A DNA stretch of 49,402 nucleotides from Acetomicrobium thermoterrenum DSM 13490 (GCF_900107215.1 NZ_FNPD01000006.1:1-49402); one strand, 5' to 3'. Positions 16,836 through 25,002 are shown, numbered from the stretch's first letter. Numbers and translations: made by a program. The notes: generated by a model not told the origin, from the sequence alone.

Positions 16836-17918
16836 TTATTTGGGCAATTCTCCTTCTACGCCCTCGACCAGCCAATTCATCGACAAGAGGTCCTGATCGG
16901 TAAGTTTTTGGCCTTCTTTAACGATCAAATTCCCCTTGTTGTCTTTAATGGGCCCTTCGAACACATCCCACTCGCCGGACGCAATGCGTTGTCTTTCTCC
17001 TTCCACCAGGTCTTTAACGGCGTCGGGAACATCTTTGGCGTAGGGAGCCAACGCCACCATGCCTTTATCCAAACCCCACCATATGTCTTCCGGCTCCCAG
17101 GTGCCGTTGATCACCTTTTCGATGGTGTATTTATAAACCACTCCCCAATTCCAGACGGGCGCCGTAAGGTGCTTTGTGGGAGCATATTGGGACATATCGT
17201 TGTTGTAACCTACGACGTAAACCCCGGCCTCTTCCGCAGCCTGAGGTACGGACCCGGTGTTGGCGTGCATTGCAAGCACGTCAGCTCCAGCATCGACCAG
17301 AGCCTTGGCTGCTTCCTTCTCCTTTCCGGGGTCGATCCAGGAAAATAGCCACACCACCTTCACCTTAACGTCGGGGTTGGCTCTGCGGGCGCCCAAGGTA
17401 AAGGCATTTAATCCCCTGATCACCTCGGGGATGGGATGAGCTGCAACGAAACCGATCACGTTTTTCTTAGTCATGCTGCCGGCAACCAAACCGGACAAAT
17501 ATCTTGCCTGGTACATTCTGCCGAAATATATGCCCACGTTATCAGCCATCTTAAAGCCCGAACAGTGCATGAAAATGACGTCAGGGTGGCGTTTCGCCGC
17601 TTCCTGCACATAATCCATGTATCCAAAGGAGGTGGCGAAGATCACCTTTGCTCCGTTTCTTATGAAGTTCTCCATTGCCCTGACCGAATCGGGTCCCTCC
17701 GGAACGGATTCAACATACATGGTAGTCACAGCGGGAAAGGCCTTTTCCACATCGAGCCTTCCAAGATCGTGCATGTAGGTCCATCCGCCATCGCCTATGG
17801 GACCGTTGTAAAGCCAGGCAGCCTTGAGCTTATCTGCAGGGACGGCTTCGAAGGACATGGCAGCGGTACTAAAAATACAGAGCGTTAAGAGAGCGACAAT
17901 AAGAGCCATCTTCCTCAT
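16836..17918 (-). CDS. BMP-family substrate-binding protein (nucleoside-type)
   Basis: 360 residues with a clear signal peptide (MRKMALIVALLTLCIFSTAAMS, cleavage near residue 23; no lipobox Cys seen). The Med/BMP/PnrA-like periplasmic domain follows: KAAWLYNGPIGDGGWTY near the N-terminus, FATSFGYMDYV, GFVAAHPIPEVIRGLNAF and GADVLAMHANTGSVPQ. This family binds purine nucleosides in characterised members (PnrA, BmpA), and the divergent gpt gene supports purine import. The lack of a lipidation cysteine fits a free periplasmic protein of a two-membrane cell. GGAGG lies 10 bases upstream of the ATG. Confidence 0.9.
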   Translation of the reverse strand: MRKMALIVALLTLCIFSTAAMSFEAVPADKLKAAWLYNGPIGDGGWTYMHDLGRLDVEKAFPAVTTMYVESVPEGPDSVRAMENFIRNGAKVIFATSFGYMDYVQEAAKRHPDVIFMHCSGFKMADNVGIYFGRMYQARYLSGLVAGSMTKKNVIGFVAAHPIPEVIRGLNAFTLGARRANPDVKVKVVWLFSWIDPGKEKEAAKALVDAGADVLAMHANTGSVPQAAEEAGVYVVGYNNDMSQYAPTKHLTAPVWNWGVVYKYTIEKVINGTWEPEDIWWGLDKGMVALAPYAKDVPDAVKDLVEGERQRIASGEWDVFEGPIKDNKGNLIVKEGQKLTDQDLLSMNWLVEGVEGELPK

Positions 17919-18012
17919 TTCACATCAACCTCCCAATTAAAATTTAAAAACCTTCACATAAAATTTTACCTTCTTTTCCAACGCTCTTCAATTAAGGAAA
18001 AACTTTAACAAA

Positions 18013-18018
18013 ACTATA
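18013..18018 (-). promoter_or_regulatory. Extended -10 element upstream of bmpA
   Basis: On the minus strand TGC precedes TATAGT (18018-18013), an extended -10 element about 95 bases before bmpA. No good -35 is present. The divergent intergenic stretch 17919-18232 (314 bases, AT-rich) holds this, a TGC-TAAAAT element (18156-18161) for gpt, and no purine riboswitch that I can recognise. Confidence 0.4.
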
Positions 18019-18155
18019 GCATAACTTCATCAATGACGCTCTCTATCAAACTAGCCACGCAATCGGCATATAATATCTCCTAATACGCTGACTTAATAAT
18101 ATATACAAACATGACATCGCAAAGGATATCACTTTTTCAAATGGAAAATTAATGC

Positions 18156-18161
18156 TAAAAT
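18156..18161 (+). promoter_or_regulatory. Extended -10 element upstream of gpt
   Basis: TGCTAAAAT (-10 at 18156-18161) with TTTCAA 15 bases upstream. The expected leader is about 65 bases and contains GAGGAG before the ATG at 18233. Confidence 0.4.
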
Positions 18162-18232
18162 ATAACCTCACTAAAAGGACCAGGACACTTCAAATCGCAA
18201 TAATATCAATAACAAAGAAGAGGAGATGCAAA

Positions 18233-18721
18233 ATGACCGGCAAAGATCGTTACAGAAGGACCTACCCAGTATCGTGGGACCAACTGCACAAGGATAGTAG
18301 GGCCTTGGCTTGGCGCTTGATAGATACAGGACAGAGGTGGGATAAGATAATTGCCGTCGTGCGGGGCGGCTTGGTTCCTGCTGCGATAATTGCCAGGGAG
18401 TTGGATATTCACTATGTGGATACCGTATGCGTCTCAAGCTACACATTAAAGGAACAGGGAGAATTGAAGATCATAAAAAGTATAGAGGGGCTGAATGGCG
18501 AGAACGCGCTCATAATCGACGATTTAGTGGACACGGGAAAAACAGCGAGGATCGTGAGGCAAATGCTTCCCCATGCCCACTTTGCCACCGTCTATGCCAA
18601 GCCGGATGGAAGGCCTTACGTTGATACTTACGTGACGGAAGTCAGCCAGGACACCTGGATTCTGTTTCCCTGGGATTCGGAGATTCAGTTCATCGAACCT
18701 CTGATCCAACAAAAGCCATAG
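18233..18721 (+). CDS. gpt: Xanthine-guanine phosphoribosyltransferase
   Basis: About 162 residues and collinear by eye with E. coli Gpt. It shows YPVSWDQLHKDSRALAWRL, then IIAVVRGGLVPAAIIAREL, HYVDTVCVSSYTLKEQGELK, the PRPP loop ALIIDDLVDTGKTA (about 90-103), YAKPDGRPYVD and TWILFPWD. It converts guanine, xanthine or hypoxanthine plus PRPP into nucleotides. The start at 18233 (MTGKDRY) follows GAGGAG by 7 bases; a longer in-frame extension to 18152 lacks family similarity. It is divergent from the BMP nucleoside transporter, a sensible purine salvage pairing. Its stop lies one base from the convergent bioY stop. Confidence 0.93.
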   Translation: MTGKDRYRRTYPVSWDQLHKDSRALAWRLIDTGQRWDKIIAVVRGGLVPAAIIARELDIHYVDTVCVSSYTLKEQGELKIIKSIEGLNGENALIIDDLVDTGKTARIVRQMLPHAHFATVYAKPDGRPYVDTYVTEVSQDTWILFPWDSEIQFIEPLIQQKP

Positions 18722-18722
18722 A

Positions 18723-19295
18723 TCAACGTTTTGTCTCCAACCCAACTCGAGGCTCAATTGTCTTGAGCTGCGGAACGATCCTGTAGGCAAGTATGGTAGC
18801 CGCAGCTGCCTTTAGCGTGTCGGCCGCCAAAAAAGGCAGCACTCCGATTTTAAGGGCGCCCAGCAATGATATATCCTTCCCCACCACGTAGTTTAAATTC
18901 AGGTAAAGACCCGTAACCCCACAAAAATATATCGCGCCCACGCCAAGAAATGACCCTAAAAGATAACGAGGAAGTTTTGCACTCCCCTTAGAAACGCTTC
19001 CGGCCAAGTAGGAAGCGACTATGAAGCCTATCAAATAGCCGAAGGTAGGAGAAAAGAAGATATGAGGCCCGCTCGTGCCGGCAAAGACGGGCAACCCCAT
19101 CAAACCCATGCCTATATATACGACCTGAGACATGGCACCCCACTTCGGCCCCAAACACATCCCGGAAAGGAGAACGAAAAATACCTGTAGAGTCAGAGGA
19201 ACGAGAGGAAAGGGAATTCTAATCCATGCTCCCGCTGCCGTCAGACAGACGAACAATCCCGCCAGGATTATATATTTAATTTCAGAATTGGACAT
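18723..19295 (-). CDS. bioY: Biotin transporter BioY
   Basis: About 190 residues, six hydrophobic helices. Family stretches are TAAGAWIRIPFPLVPLTLQVFFV in pieces, GLMGLPVFAGTSGPHIFFSPTFGYLIGF in pieces, and the C-terminal LGVLPFLAADTLKAAAATILAYRI. BioY is the S component of the ECF biotin uptake system and can act alone. Biotin import suits an organism whose decarboxylase at the start of this window needs biotin. The start at 19295 is preferred (GGAGG 11 bases upstream) to a GTG at 19307 that overlaps the ribosome site. It is the third gene of a HIT-yigZ-bioY run. Confidence 0.92.
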   Translation of the reverse strand: MSNSEIKYIILAGLFVCLTAAGAWIRIPFPLVPLTLQVFFVLLSGMCLGPKWGAMSQVVYIGMGLMGLPVFAGTSGPHIFFSPTFGYLIGFIVASYLAGSVSKGSAKLPRYLLGSFLGVGAIYFCGVTGLYLNLNYVVGKDISLLGALKIGVLPFLAADTLKAAAATILAYRIVPQLKTIEPRVGLETKR

Positions 19296-19316
19296 AGGGG
19301 CTTTCACCTCCAGAAA

Positions 19317-19949
19317 TTATCGGTCGATATCCCATTCCCATCTAACTACCCAACCCTGCCCCGCATAACTGATTAGCATTTCCTCGGCCTCCTTCACGAG
19401 AGAAAGGGGAATGTGACCGAAAAGAAGCACCCTCTCCCCATAACGGGCTTCCCACATCGACTCCTCCACCCCCATGGATCTAAACCTGGAGTAAATTAGG
19501 CCTTGTTTGTCGTAGGGCACCTCTATTTTTATTTTTCTGCTTTTAATTCTTTTGACCGTTCCCGCTGCTTTAATCGCTTCTTTTGCAGATAGGCTGTAAG
19601 CTTCTATGAGCCCCCTCACACCCAGCTTGACCCCGCCGAAGTACCTAGTCACTACTATCGCCGTATTGGTGAGGCCAGCCCGGGCGATCTCCCCCAATAT
19701 AGGCTTGCCGGCCGTTCCCGAAGGTTCCCCTGCATCGGAATAGTGCTCACGAAGAAGATCTACACCTACCCTGTAGGCCCAGCAATTGTGGGTGGCATTT
19801 GCGTGCTCCTTCGATATGGTCCTTATGAATCTCCTTGCATCTTCGGTCGAGCGCGCTATTTCAAGATGACCGATGAAGCGAGACCTCTTTATAACAAGCT
19901 CTACCGCGGCTCCTTTTTTGGGTTCCAGGTAAACTTGATCTTCCTTCAA
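19317..19949 (-). CDS. yigZ: IMPACT/YigZ-family protein
   Basis: 210 residues. The N-terminal UPF0029/IMPACT domain contains IKRSRFIGHL, HNCWAYRVG and the diagnostic DAGEPSGTAGKPIL (about 76-89). VVTRYFGGVKLGVRGL follows, then a C-terminal YigZ ferredoxin-like domain (about 130-200). Molecular function is not established; eukaryotic IMPACT affects translation control. A TTG start directly follows the HIT-gene stop (TAG-TTG), with GGAGG 5 bases before it, so the two are translationally coupled. Confidence 0.9.
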   Translation of the reverse strand: MKEDQVYLEPKKGAAVELVIKRSRFIGHLEIARSTEDARRFIRTISKEHANATHNCWAYRVGVDLLREHYSDAGEPSGTAGKPILGEIARAGLTNTAIVVTRYFGGVKLGVRGLIEAYSLSAKEAIKAAGTVKRIKSRKIKIEVPYDKQGLIYSRFRSMGVEESMWEARYGERVLLFGHIPLSLVKEAEEMLISYAGQGWVVRWEWDIDR

Positions 19950-20435
19950 CTATTCCTCCCACGCCTCCTTTAGCTTCCTGTAGGTGACATCCAGGGCTTC
20001 CGGTATCACCTTTGTCTCTCCGACAACGGGCATGAAATTAGTGTCACCCTCCCACCTGGGGACTATGTGCACGTGAACGTGGTCCTCGAAACCGGCTCCT
20101 GCGACTTTTCCCATGTTTATTCCGATGTTGAATCCATGGGGATCCATAGTTTTTTTAAGAGCTTTTAAGCACTTTTGGACGAGGAGGTTTATCTCCAATA
20201 TCTCCTCCTGATTTAATTCGTCGTAATTGCCCGTATGGTGATAGGGCGCCACCATTAGGTGCCCCGGGTTATAAGGGAAGGCGTTAAACATTATGAAGGC
20301 TTTTTTGCCTCTGTATAATATTAGCCTTTTTTCGTCTTCCCTTTCTTTTATGAACTCGCAAAATATGCAATCTATCTTTTCCTTGTTCGATTTGTCTATA
20401 TATTTCATTCGCCATGGTGCATGGAGAACATCCAT
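19950..20435 (-). CDS. HIT-family nucleotide hydrolase/phosphorylase-like protein
   Basis: About 161 residues. It has a CIFCEFIKEREDE zinc-like N-terminal element, FMIMFNAFPYNPGHLMVAPYHH in pieces, and the histidine triad HVHVHIVPRW (about 110-119). The start MDVLHAPWRMKYI is the conserved opening of the bacterial Ap4A-phosphorylase-like HIT branch. The ATG at 20435 has GGAGG 8 bases before it. Members hydrolyse or phosphorolyse dinucleoside polyphosphates or nucleoside phosphoramidates; the exact substrate is not readable here. It is the first gene of the HIT-yigZ-bioY operon; its leader contains the parS palindrome. Confidence 0.9.
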   Translation of the reverse strand: MDVLHAPWRMKYIDKSNKEKIDCIFCEFIKEREDEKRLILYRGKKAFIMFNAFPYNPGHLMVAPYHHTGNYDELNQEEILEINLLVQKCLKALKKTMDPHGFNIGINMGKVAGAGFEDHVHVHIVPRWEGDTNFMPVVGETKVIPEALDVTYRKLKEAWEE

Positions 20436-20462
20436 CGCAATTCCCTCCATCCTTTCCGTTTC

Positions 20463-20498
20463 ACCTCAAAAATGTTTCACGTGAAACATTTTTGAGGT
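20463..20498. other. parS centromere-like site in a 36-bp perfect palindrome
   Basis: The core 20473-20488 reads TGTTTCACGTGAAACA, an exact match to the known bacterial parS consensus bound by ParB. The flanks extend the dyad perfectly to 36 bp (20463-20498). It lies between divergent genes, so a terminator role is unlikely. The window's own parB is about 10 kb away. I found no second parS in the window. Confidence 0.93.
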
Positions 20499-20523
20499 CC
20501 ACATGATATATGGCTCCGCCTGG

Positions 20524-20529
20524 ATTATA
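20524..20529 (-). promoter_or_regulatory. Extended -10 element for the HIT operon
   Basis: On the minus strand TGT precedes TATAAT (20529-20524). Transcription would start near 20517 and run through the parS palindrome into the HIT gene. The -35 is weak. Confidence 0.45.
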
Positions 20530-20592
20530 ACATGATCGTGGAATATCGGGCCCAGCGATCCAAAGGAGTATTTCAAAGACTTAACTAATGAG

Positions 20593-20620
20593 TTATGAAA
20601 ACATGACATTGTGCTATAAT
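20593..20620 (+). promoter_or_regulatory. Promoter of etfBA
   Basis: TTATGA (20593-20598), 16-base spacer, then TATAAT (20615-20620) with an extended TGC. The expected start is about 40 bases before the etfB ATG, and GGAGG lies between. Confidence 0.55.
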
Positions 20621-20666
20621 ATGTGACAATTTACAGGTTATCGCGAAAAATTGGAGGTAGCAAACC

Positions 20667-21449
20667 ATGAATATAATTGTGCTGACAAAGGTCGTGCCCG
20701 ACATAGAAAGGGTGAAGTTCGACGCAGCCAGGGGAGTGGTGGACAGAAGTTCGGCACCACAGGAGATCAACCCCTTCGACCTCAACGCCATAGAGGAGGC
20801 CGTAAGGCTTAAAGAGCGTCACGGAGGGAGGATAACGGCCATATCCATGGGCCCGAGTGATGTAGAGCAAACCCTCAAAGACACCATAGCCAGGGGCGTC
20901 GACGAGGCCATTTTGCTCACGGACAAGAAGTTTGCAGGCTCTGACACCTTGGCGACCTCTTATGCCCTGTCTCAGGCGATTAAGTCCACAGGCGACTTCG
21001 ACATAGTGATCTGCGGAGAAAAGACCGTGGATGGCGACACGGGACAGGTGGGAGGCGAGGTATCGGAGTGGCTTGGCATATCATACCTTCCCTATACGTC
21101 TAAGTTGGATTACGAAGATGGGAAATTCAAGGCAAGAGTGGAGCTTGAGGACATTATATATGAGGTGGAAGCCAGCCCTCCATTGCTCGTCTCCGTCACC
21201 AAGGATATAAACACCCCACGCCTTCCTGGGTTTAGGGAAAAGCTCAATGCCCGAAAGACCCAGGTAAAGAAGATGGATGCCGAGGGGATCGAAGCCGACG
21301 AAGGTCGCCTGGGTTTTAACGGATCACCTACATGGGTATACAAGATAGAGGTGCCCGAGGAAGGGCAGAGGGATTGCAAAATATACAAAGACCCCGAAAG
21401 CGGATTGAAGGAGATCATGATCATGTTGGAATCGAGGGATTTGATATGA
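20667..21449 (+). CDS. etfB: Electron transfer flavoprotein, beta subunit
   Basis: 260 residues, the normal EtfB length. It opens with MNIIVLTKVVPDIERVKFD, then INPFDLNAIEEAVRLKE and the AMP/adenine-nucleotide region (GEKTVDGDTGQVGGEVSEWLG, about 113-133, read in parts). LDYEDGKFKARVELEDIIYEVE and the signature-like VTKDINTPRLPGF follow. It forms a heterodimer with EtfA and shuttles electrons from acyl-CoA or other dehydrogenases. No dehydrogenase or bifurcating partner gene is next to it. The stop overlaps the start of etfA (ATGA). Confidence 0.95.
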   Translation: MNIIVLTKVVPDIERVKFDAARGVVDRSSAPQEINPFDLNAIEEAVRLKERHGGRITAISMGPSDVEQTLKDTIARGVDEAILLTDKKFAGSDTLATSYALSQAIKSTGDFDIVICGEKTVDGDTGQVGGEVSEWLGISYLPYTSKLDYEDGKFKARVELEDIIYEVEASPPLLVSVTKDINTPRLPGFREKLNARKTQVKKMDAEGIEADEGRLGFNGSPTWVYKIEVPEEGQRDCKIYKDPESGLKEIMIMLESRDLI

Positions 21450-22426
21450 CCGCTAATATTAAAAGAGAAATACTGGTCTTTGCCGAGCAACGCAGAGGCA
21501 GAGTTCACCCCGTCACAATTGAGCTTCTGGGCAAGGCCATTGAATTGAGCAATCGCCTTCCCCTCATGGTCTCATCGGTGCTTATGGGAAGGGACGTACA
21601 AGGCGAAGCGCAGGAATTAATTTATTATGGTGCAAAAAAGGTCTATCTCTTCGAAGACTCATCTTTGTATAGTTACGACCCGATTTTATATAAGACGAAT
21701 ATCGTAGCTTTGGCAAAGGAGATAAATCCCTACGCCATCCTCTTTGGGTCGACCCATATAGGAAGGTCCCTTGCTCCGCGGGTTGCCGCCTCCTTGGGAA
21801 CCGGCCTGACGGCAGATTGCACGAATCTTTCCATAGACGAAGACGGGGCCTTTATCCAGATAAGGCCGGCCTTCACGGGAAATATATTGGCCCACATAAA
21901 GACCAAAACCTCTCCCAGCATGTCAACGGTTCGATACAAGGTCATGCAGCGCGCCAAAAGGGACGAAAAAAGAGAGGGCATTATCGTGAAGATGACGCCG
22001 CTGCCTAATGACCCCTCCTGGGAGGTAATTGACGAAAGAGTTATCGAGGGCATCAACCTTCCCGACGCTGAAGTCATAGTATCGGGCGGAAGGGGACTCA
22101 AAAGGGCGGAGGACTTCAAAATGTTAGAGGAGCTCGCGAAGCTTTTGGGAGGAGTCGTAGGATCGAGCAGGCCTCTCGTGGACGAAGGATGGATAGGGAA
22201 GGAACATCAAGTAGGTTTTAGCGGCAATACGGTAAAGCCAAAACTTTATATCGCCTGTGGCATCTCGGGAAGTCCGCAGCATCTAGCCGGAATGAGGGAC
22301 TCCGAAATGATAGTGGCCATAAACAGCGACCCGTCGGCCCCCATTTTCAGATACGCCGATATGGGGATCATCGGCGATATTTACGAGATAATACCCAAAA
22401 TGATAGAAAAACTTAAAAGACGGTAA
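21446..22426 (+). CDS. etfA: Electron transfer flavoprotein, alpha subunit
   Basis: About 326 residues, beginning MTANIKREILVFAEQRRG at an ATGA overlap with etfB. The C-terminal FAD domain has the conserved GVVGSSRPLVDEGWI, QVGFSGNTVKPKLYIACGISG in pieces, and INSDPSAPIFRYADMGIIGD, the Etf alpha signature, which binds FAD. It partners EtfB. The flavin-binding stretches look intact. The unit ends at a good intrinsic terminator 10 bases downstream. Confidence 0.95.
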   Translation: MTANIKREILVFAEQRRGRVHPVTIELLGKAIELSNRLPLMVSSVLMGRDVQGEAQELIYYGAKKVYLFEDSSLYSYDPILYKTNIVALAKEINPYAILFGSTHIGRSLAPRVAASLGTGLTADCTNLSIDEDGAFIQIRPAFTGNILAHIKTKTSPSMSTVRYKVMQRAKRDEKREGIIVKMTPLPNDPSWEVIDERVIEGINLPDAEVIVSGGRGLKRAEDFKMLEELAKLLGGVVGSSRPLVDEGWIGKEHQVGFSGNTVKPKLYIACGISGSPQHLAGMRDSEMIVAINSDPSAPIFRYADMGIIGDIYEIIPKMIEKLKRR

Positions 22427-22435
22427 ATTACAGCG

Positions 22436-22464
22436 GGCAGCCCTCGAGGCTGCCTTATTTTTTT
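22436..22464 (+). terminator. Terminator of etfBA
   Basis: GGCAGCC (22436-22442), 5-base loop, GGCTGCC (22448-22454), then a T-rich tract (TTATTTTTTT). It overlaps the end of the convergent AI-2E-family gene. Confidence 0.82.
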
Positions 22465-23537
22465 GTGCGCCTTGATTCCATTAGAATTGCAACTGGGCGT
22501 AATATGGGCACGTTTTCGCAGGTGATTTTAATAACTACTGCTATAGGAACGGCTAAAACCGCACCGACTCCTCCCCAGAGCCAGCCCCAAAAAAGGAGCG
22601 ACAGGAGTACGACGATGGGATTGATGTTGAGGGCGTCCCCCACTACTTTGGGTGCAAGAAAATTCCCTATGCTCATCTGTATGACCAAGAGGACAATGGC
22701 CGTAGTTATCGCAGGTTTTATGTCGGGGTAAAACTGCACTAAAGCCACCAATATGGGAGGAATGGAAGCAATCAATGACCCGACGTAGGGTATAAAGTTA
22801 AGCACAAAGGCCAACACTCCCCAGTTGACGGAAAAATCGACACCTATGACTGAGAGAGCAAGCCATACGGCTACGCCCGTCGATGCGCTTATGACGACTG
22901 CCGTGAGCAAGTATCGACCGATCTGATATGAAATTGAATTTATTATCTGTTGAACCCGCTCTGCCATGGTTAAAGAAAAGGCGCGCCTTAGCCTCTCCGT
23001 GGACGCCGGGGTGCCGAACAATATGAACACCAAAAAAACTACTATAAGAAAAAAATTGCTGATCAAGGAGATAACTGTACCGGGAAGGGCAAAAAGCAAC
23101 GGGGTAAGTCGCCTTCCGAGGTCGAATTCCATCAAAAGATCCGTAGGCAGGTCGGTTTTTTGGCCTATCTCCTGAACTATATTCATTAAGCGGCCATAAT
23201 AATTCGGAAAGGCATTGACAAAGGGCAGTATCCTCCTGTAAAGCAATGCGAAGGCCAATAGACAAATGACAAAAAATAGCGTTAGGATCAGTGAGACGGC
23301 CAAACCTCGAGGTATTTTCTTCTTTTCAAGTTTCAACAGCGCCGGTTTAAATATAAAAGAAAGTAGCCATGCAATGACCAGAGGCATGACAACGCTTCTG
23401 GCCGCGCGCAAAACGGCACCTCCGGCCACAATACAGAGAAAACTCAGTAGCATCAGTAAAGTTTGGAAGCTGTACCAATTTATAACGAATGTTCTATCCC
23501 CGGATTTTCTTGGCCTATGGCGATCGTGTTCGGACAT
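22455..23537 (-). CDS. AI-2E family (PerM/YdiK-type) membrane protein
   Basis: About 360 residues with roughly seven to eight transmembrane helices and a large soluble loop in the middle (about 130-190). Family landmarks are VLAFVLNFIPYVGSLIASIPPILVAL in pieces, GNFLAPKVVGDALNINPIVVLLSLLFWGWLWG in pieces, and AVPIAVVIK near the end. Proteins of this family export autoinducer-2 or act in cation/proton exchange; the substrate cannot be assigned. The start at 23537 (MSEHDRH) follows AAGGAGG by 8 bases. It is divergent from the Fur-type gene; a minus-strand TATAAT lies at 23573-23568. Confidence 0.88.
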   Translation of the reverse strand: MSEHDRHRPRKSGDRTFVINWYSFQTLLMLLSFLCIVAGGAVLRAARSVVMPLVIAWLLSFIFKPALLKLEKKKIPRGLAVSLILTLFFVICLLAFALLYRRILPFVNAFPNYYGRLMNIVQEIGQKTDLPTDLLMEFDLGRRLTPLLFALPGTVISLISNFFLIVVFLVFILFGTPASTERLRRAFSLTMAERVQQIINSISYQIGRYLLTAVVISASTGVAVWLALSVIGVDFSVNWGVLAFVLNFIPYVGSLIASIPPILVALVQFYPDIKPAITTAIVLLVIQMSIGNFLAPKVVGDALNINPIVVLLSLLFWGWLWGGVGAVLAVPIAVVIKITCENVPILRPVAILMESRRTKK

Positions 23538-23611
23538 CGGCGAAACCTCCTTCATATTTACTCCATTATTATAATCAACTTCCGTAAGCACTATCGGAAA
23601 TTAATTGGTTC

Positions 23612-23630
23612 TTTGCAAATTATTTGCAAA
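23612..23630. promoter_or_regulatory. Fur/Zur-type box overlapping the fur-znu promoter
   Basis: TTTGCAAATTATTTGCAAA is a perfect 9-1-9 inverted repeat of the Fur-family operator kind. It overlaps the -35 (TTGCAA 23613-23618) and spacer of the promoter, whose -10 is TAAAAT (23636-23641). Binding by the adjacent regulator would block transcription. Confidence 0.75.
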
Positions 23631-23648
23631 TGACATAAAATATTTTTC

Positions 23649-24128
23649 ATGAATGAAAATACAGCAAGTGAAATTTTAAGGAGCAAGGGCCTGGCAGCAA
23701 CGAAACAGAGAGTTGCAATTTTTCTAAAAATTAAGGAGTGCAATTGCCATTTCACGGCAGGGGAATTGCATCGAATGCTTGCTGAAGATAAATTCAGGGA
23801 AAGGGTGGACCTTGCCACCGTTTATCGGACGATTAAGACCTTTGAAAGAGCAGGCTTGCTCAAATGCGTGGCCGAGACCGGCAATTGTCGATACTACGGG
23901 ATGATCGATAACTGCGGCTTTGAACACCCCCACTTTTATTGCAGGAAATGCGGGCGATTATTTTGCCTTAAAACGATGAAGCTGGACTCGAAGGGTATAG
24001 GAAATCTCGAAAAAATTGGCTTCGAGCCTCAGTTTCTGCTCCTTACGGTAGAGGGCTTATGTGCACAATGTAGCAAAGGAGGACATTCTAAGGATGGGCA
24101 GGACGATAGGACACAGAAGTCTGATTAA
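23649..24128 (+). CDS. Fur-family metalloregulator, probably zinc-responsive (Zur-like)
   Basis: 159 residues. The N-terminal winged helix has KGLAATKQRVAIF and the recognition-helix motif VDLATVYRTIKTFERAGLL (about 53-71). The C-terminal dimerisation part has HPHFYCRKCGRLFCL and ends with CAQC, giving the two CxxC pairs of the structural zinc site. The next three genes encode a zinc importer, so Zur-type control is the best guess; PerR or Mn-specific relatives are possible. The start codon at 23649 lies only 8 bases past the -10, with no ribosome site, so the message may be leaderless. It is the first gene of the fur-znuA-znuC-znuB unit. Confidence 0.88.
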   Translation: MNENTASEILRSKGLAATKQRVAIFLKIKECNCHFTAGELHRMLAEDKFRERVDLATVYRTIKTFERAGLLKCVAETGNCRYYGMIDNCGFEHPHFYCRKCGRLFCLKTMKLDSKGIGNLEKIGFEPQFLLLTVEGLCAQCSKGGHSKDGQDDRTQKSD

Positions 24129-24990
24129 GATACTTTTGCTTTTTTTAAGCGTATCGTTGTTTTTGGGCAAAAACACATCTGCATTTGCAGATACATTTGC
24201 AGATAATGGAAGAATAGCCTTCGTTTCGGTGCCACCTATTGCATATTTTGTCGAAAAAATAGGGGGGGAGACGATAAGGGTGGAATCGCTCATAAATCCC
24301 GGCGACGATCCTCACGTATATGAGCCAAAACCGAAACAAATGGCGGACCTTTCAAAGGCAAGGTTATATTTTTCCACGAACTTTCCCTTTGAGAGGAACC
24401 TTTTGACGAAGATAAAGGCCACGAACCCTAATCTGACAATAACCAACACCGGCTATGGAATTTCATATATAGCAGATGCAGCACATAAAGGCCATGAAGG
24501 GGAGGATGGCTTCGACCCTCACATTTGGACCTCACCTTTAAACGCTTTTAAGATAGCGGAAAATATCTACAGGGAGCTCGTTTCCGCAAACCCAGAAGAA
24601 GTAGAAATCTACAGGAAAAATTATCTGGAACTGCTGAGAAGCATAACAAAACTGGACGAGGAGTTATGGGAAAGGTCAAAGTCAGCAAGGGGGATGAAAT
24701 TTCTGGTCTTTCACCCTGCATGGAGTTATTTTGCGAGAGATTACGGTTTAATTCAAGTTCCCGTGGAACAGGAAGGCAAGGAACCCAAGGGTGCTCAACT
24801 GTCCCGTTTAATCGAAGATGCCAAAAAAGAAGGAATTAAAGTGCTCTTCGTCTCTCCTCAGCATTCGAAAAGAAGCGCTAAAATCATTGCTGACGCCATA
24901 GGAGCAAAGATCGTTGAGATTGACCCCCTCTCCAAGAAATGGGACGAAAGCTTAAGGTCCATGGTCGAAATTCTCTGCGAGGCTCTCTAG
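24094..24990 (+). CDS. znuA: Zinc ABC transporter, substrate-binding protein (ZnuA type)
   Basis: About 298 residues with a signal peptide (RSLIKILLLFLSVSLFLG..., about 1-35). Metal-ligand positions of the ZnuA/TroA cluster A-I family are visible: H in GDDPHVYEPKP, H in GFDPHIWTSP, H in LVFHPAWSYFARDYGL, and D in VEIDPLSKKW. A short His-rich stretch (HKGHEGEDG) precedes the second ligand, as in zinc-binding ZnuA, where the loop is longer. It captures Zn2+ (possibly Mn2+) in the periplasm for ZnuBC. The start overlaps the 3' end of the fur-type gene; GGAGG precedes it by 11 bases. Confidence 0.88.
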   Translation: MGRTIGHRSLIKILLLFLSVSLFLGKNTSAFADTFADNGRIAFVSVPPIAYFVEKIGGETIRVESLINPGDDPHVYEPKPKQMADLSKARLYFSTNFPFERNLLTKIKATNPNLTITNTGYGISYIADAAHKGHEGEDGFDPHIWTSPLNAFKIAENIYRELVSANPEEVEIYRKNYLELLRSITKLDEELWERSKSARGMKFLVFHPAWSYFARDYGLIQVPVEQEGKEPKGAQLSRLIEDAKKEGIKVLFVSPQHSKRSAKIIADAIGAKIVEIDPLSKKWDESLRSMVEILCEAL

Positions 24991-25002
24991 GCAGGTTTCA
25001 AG

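Noticed and set aside
17919..18232. Purine riboswitch between bmpA and gpt
   Set aside because: No conserved three-way junction sequence is seen on either strand.
20463..20498. Palindrome read as an intrinsic terminator
   Set aside because: It is between divergent genes, not after one, and its core is the parS consensus.
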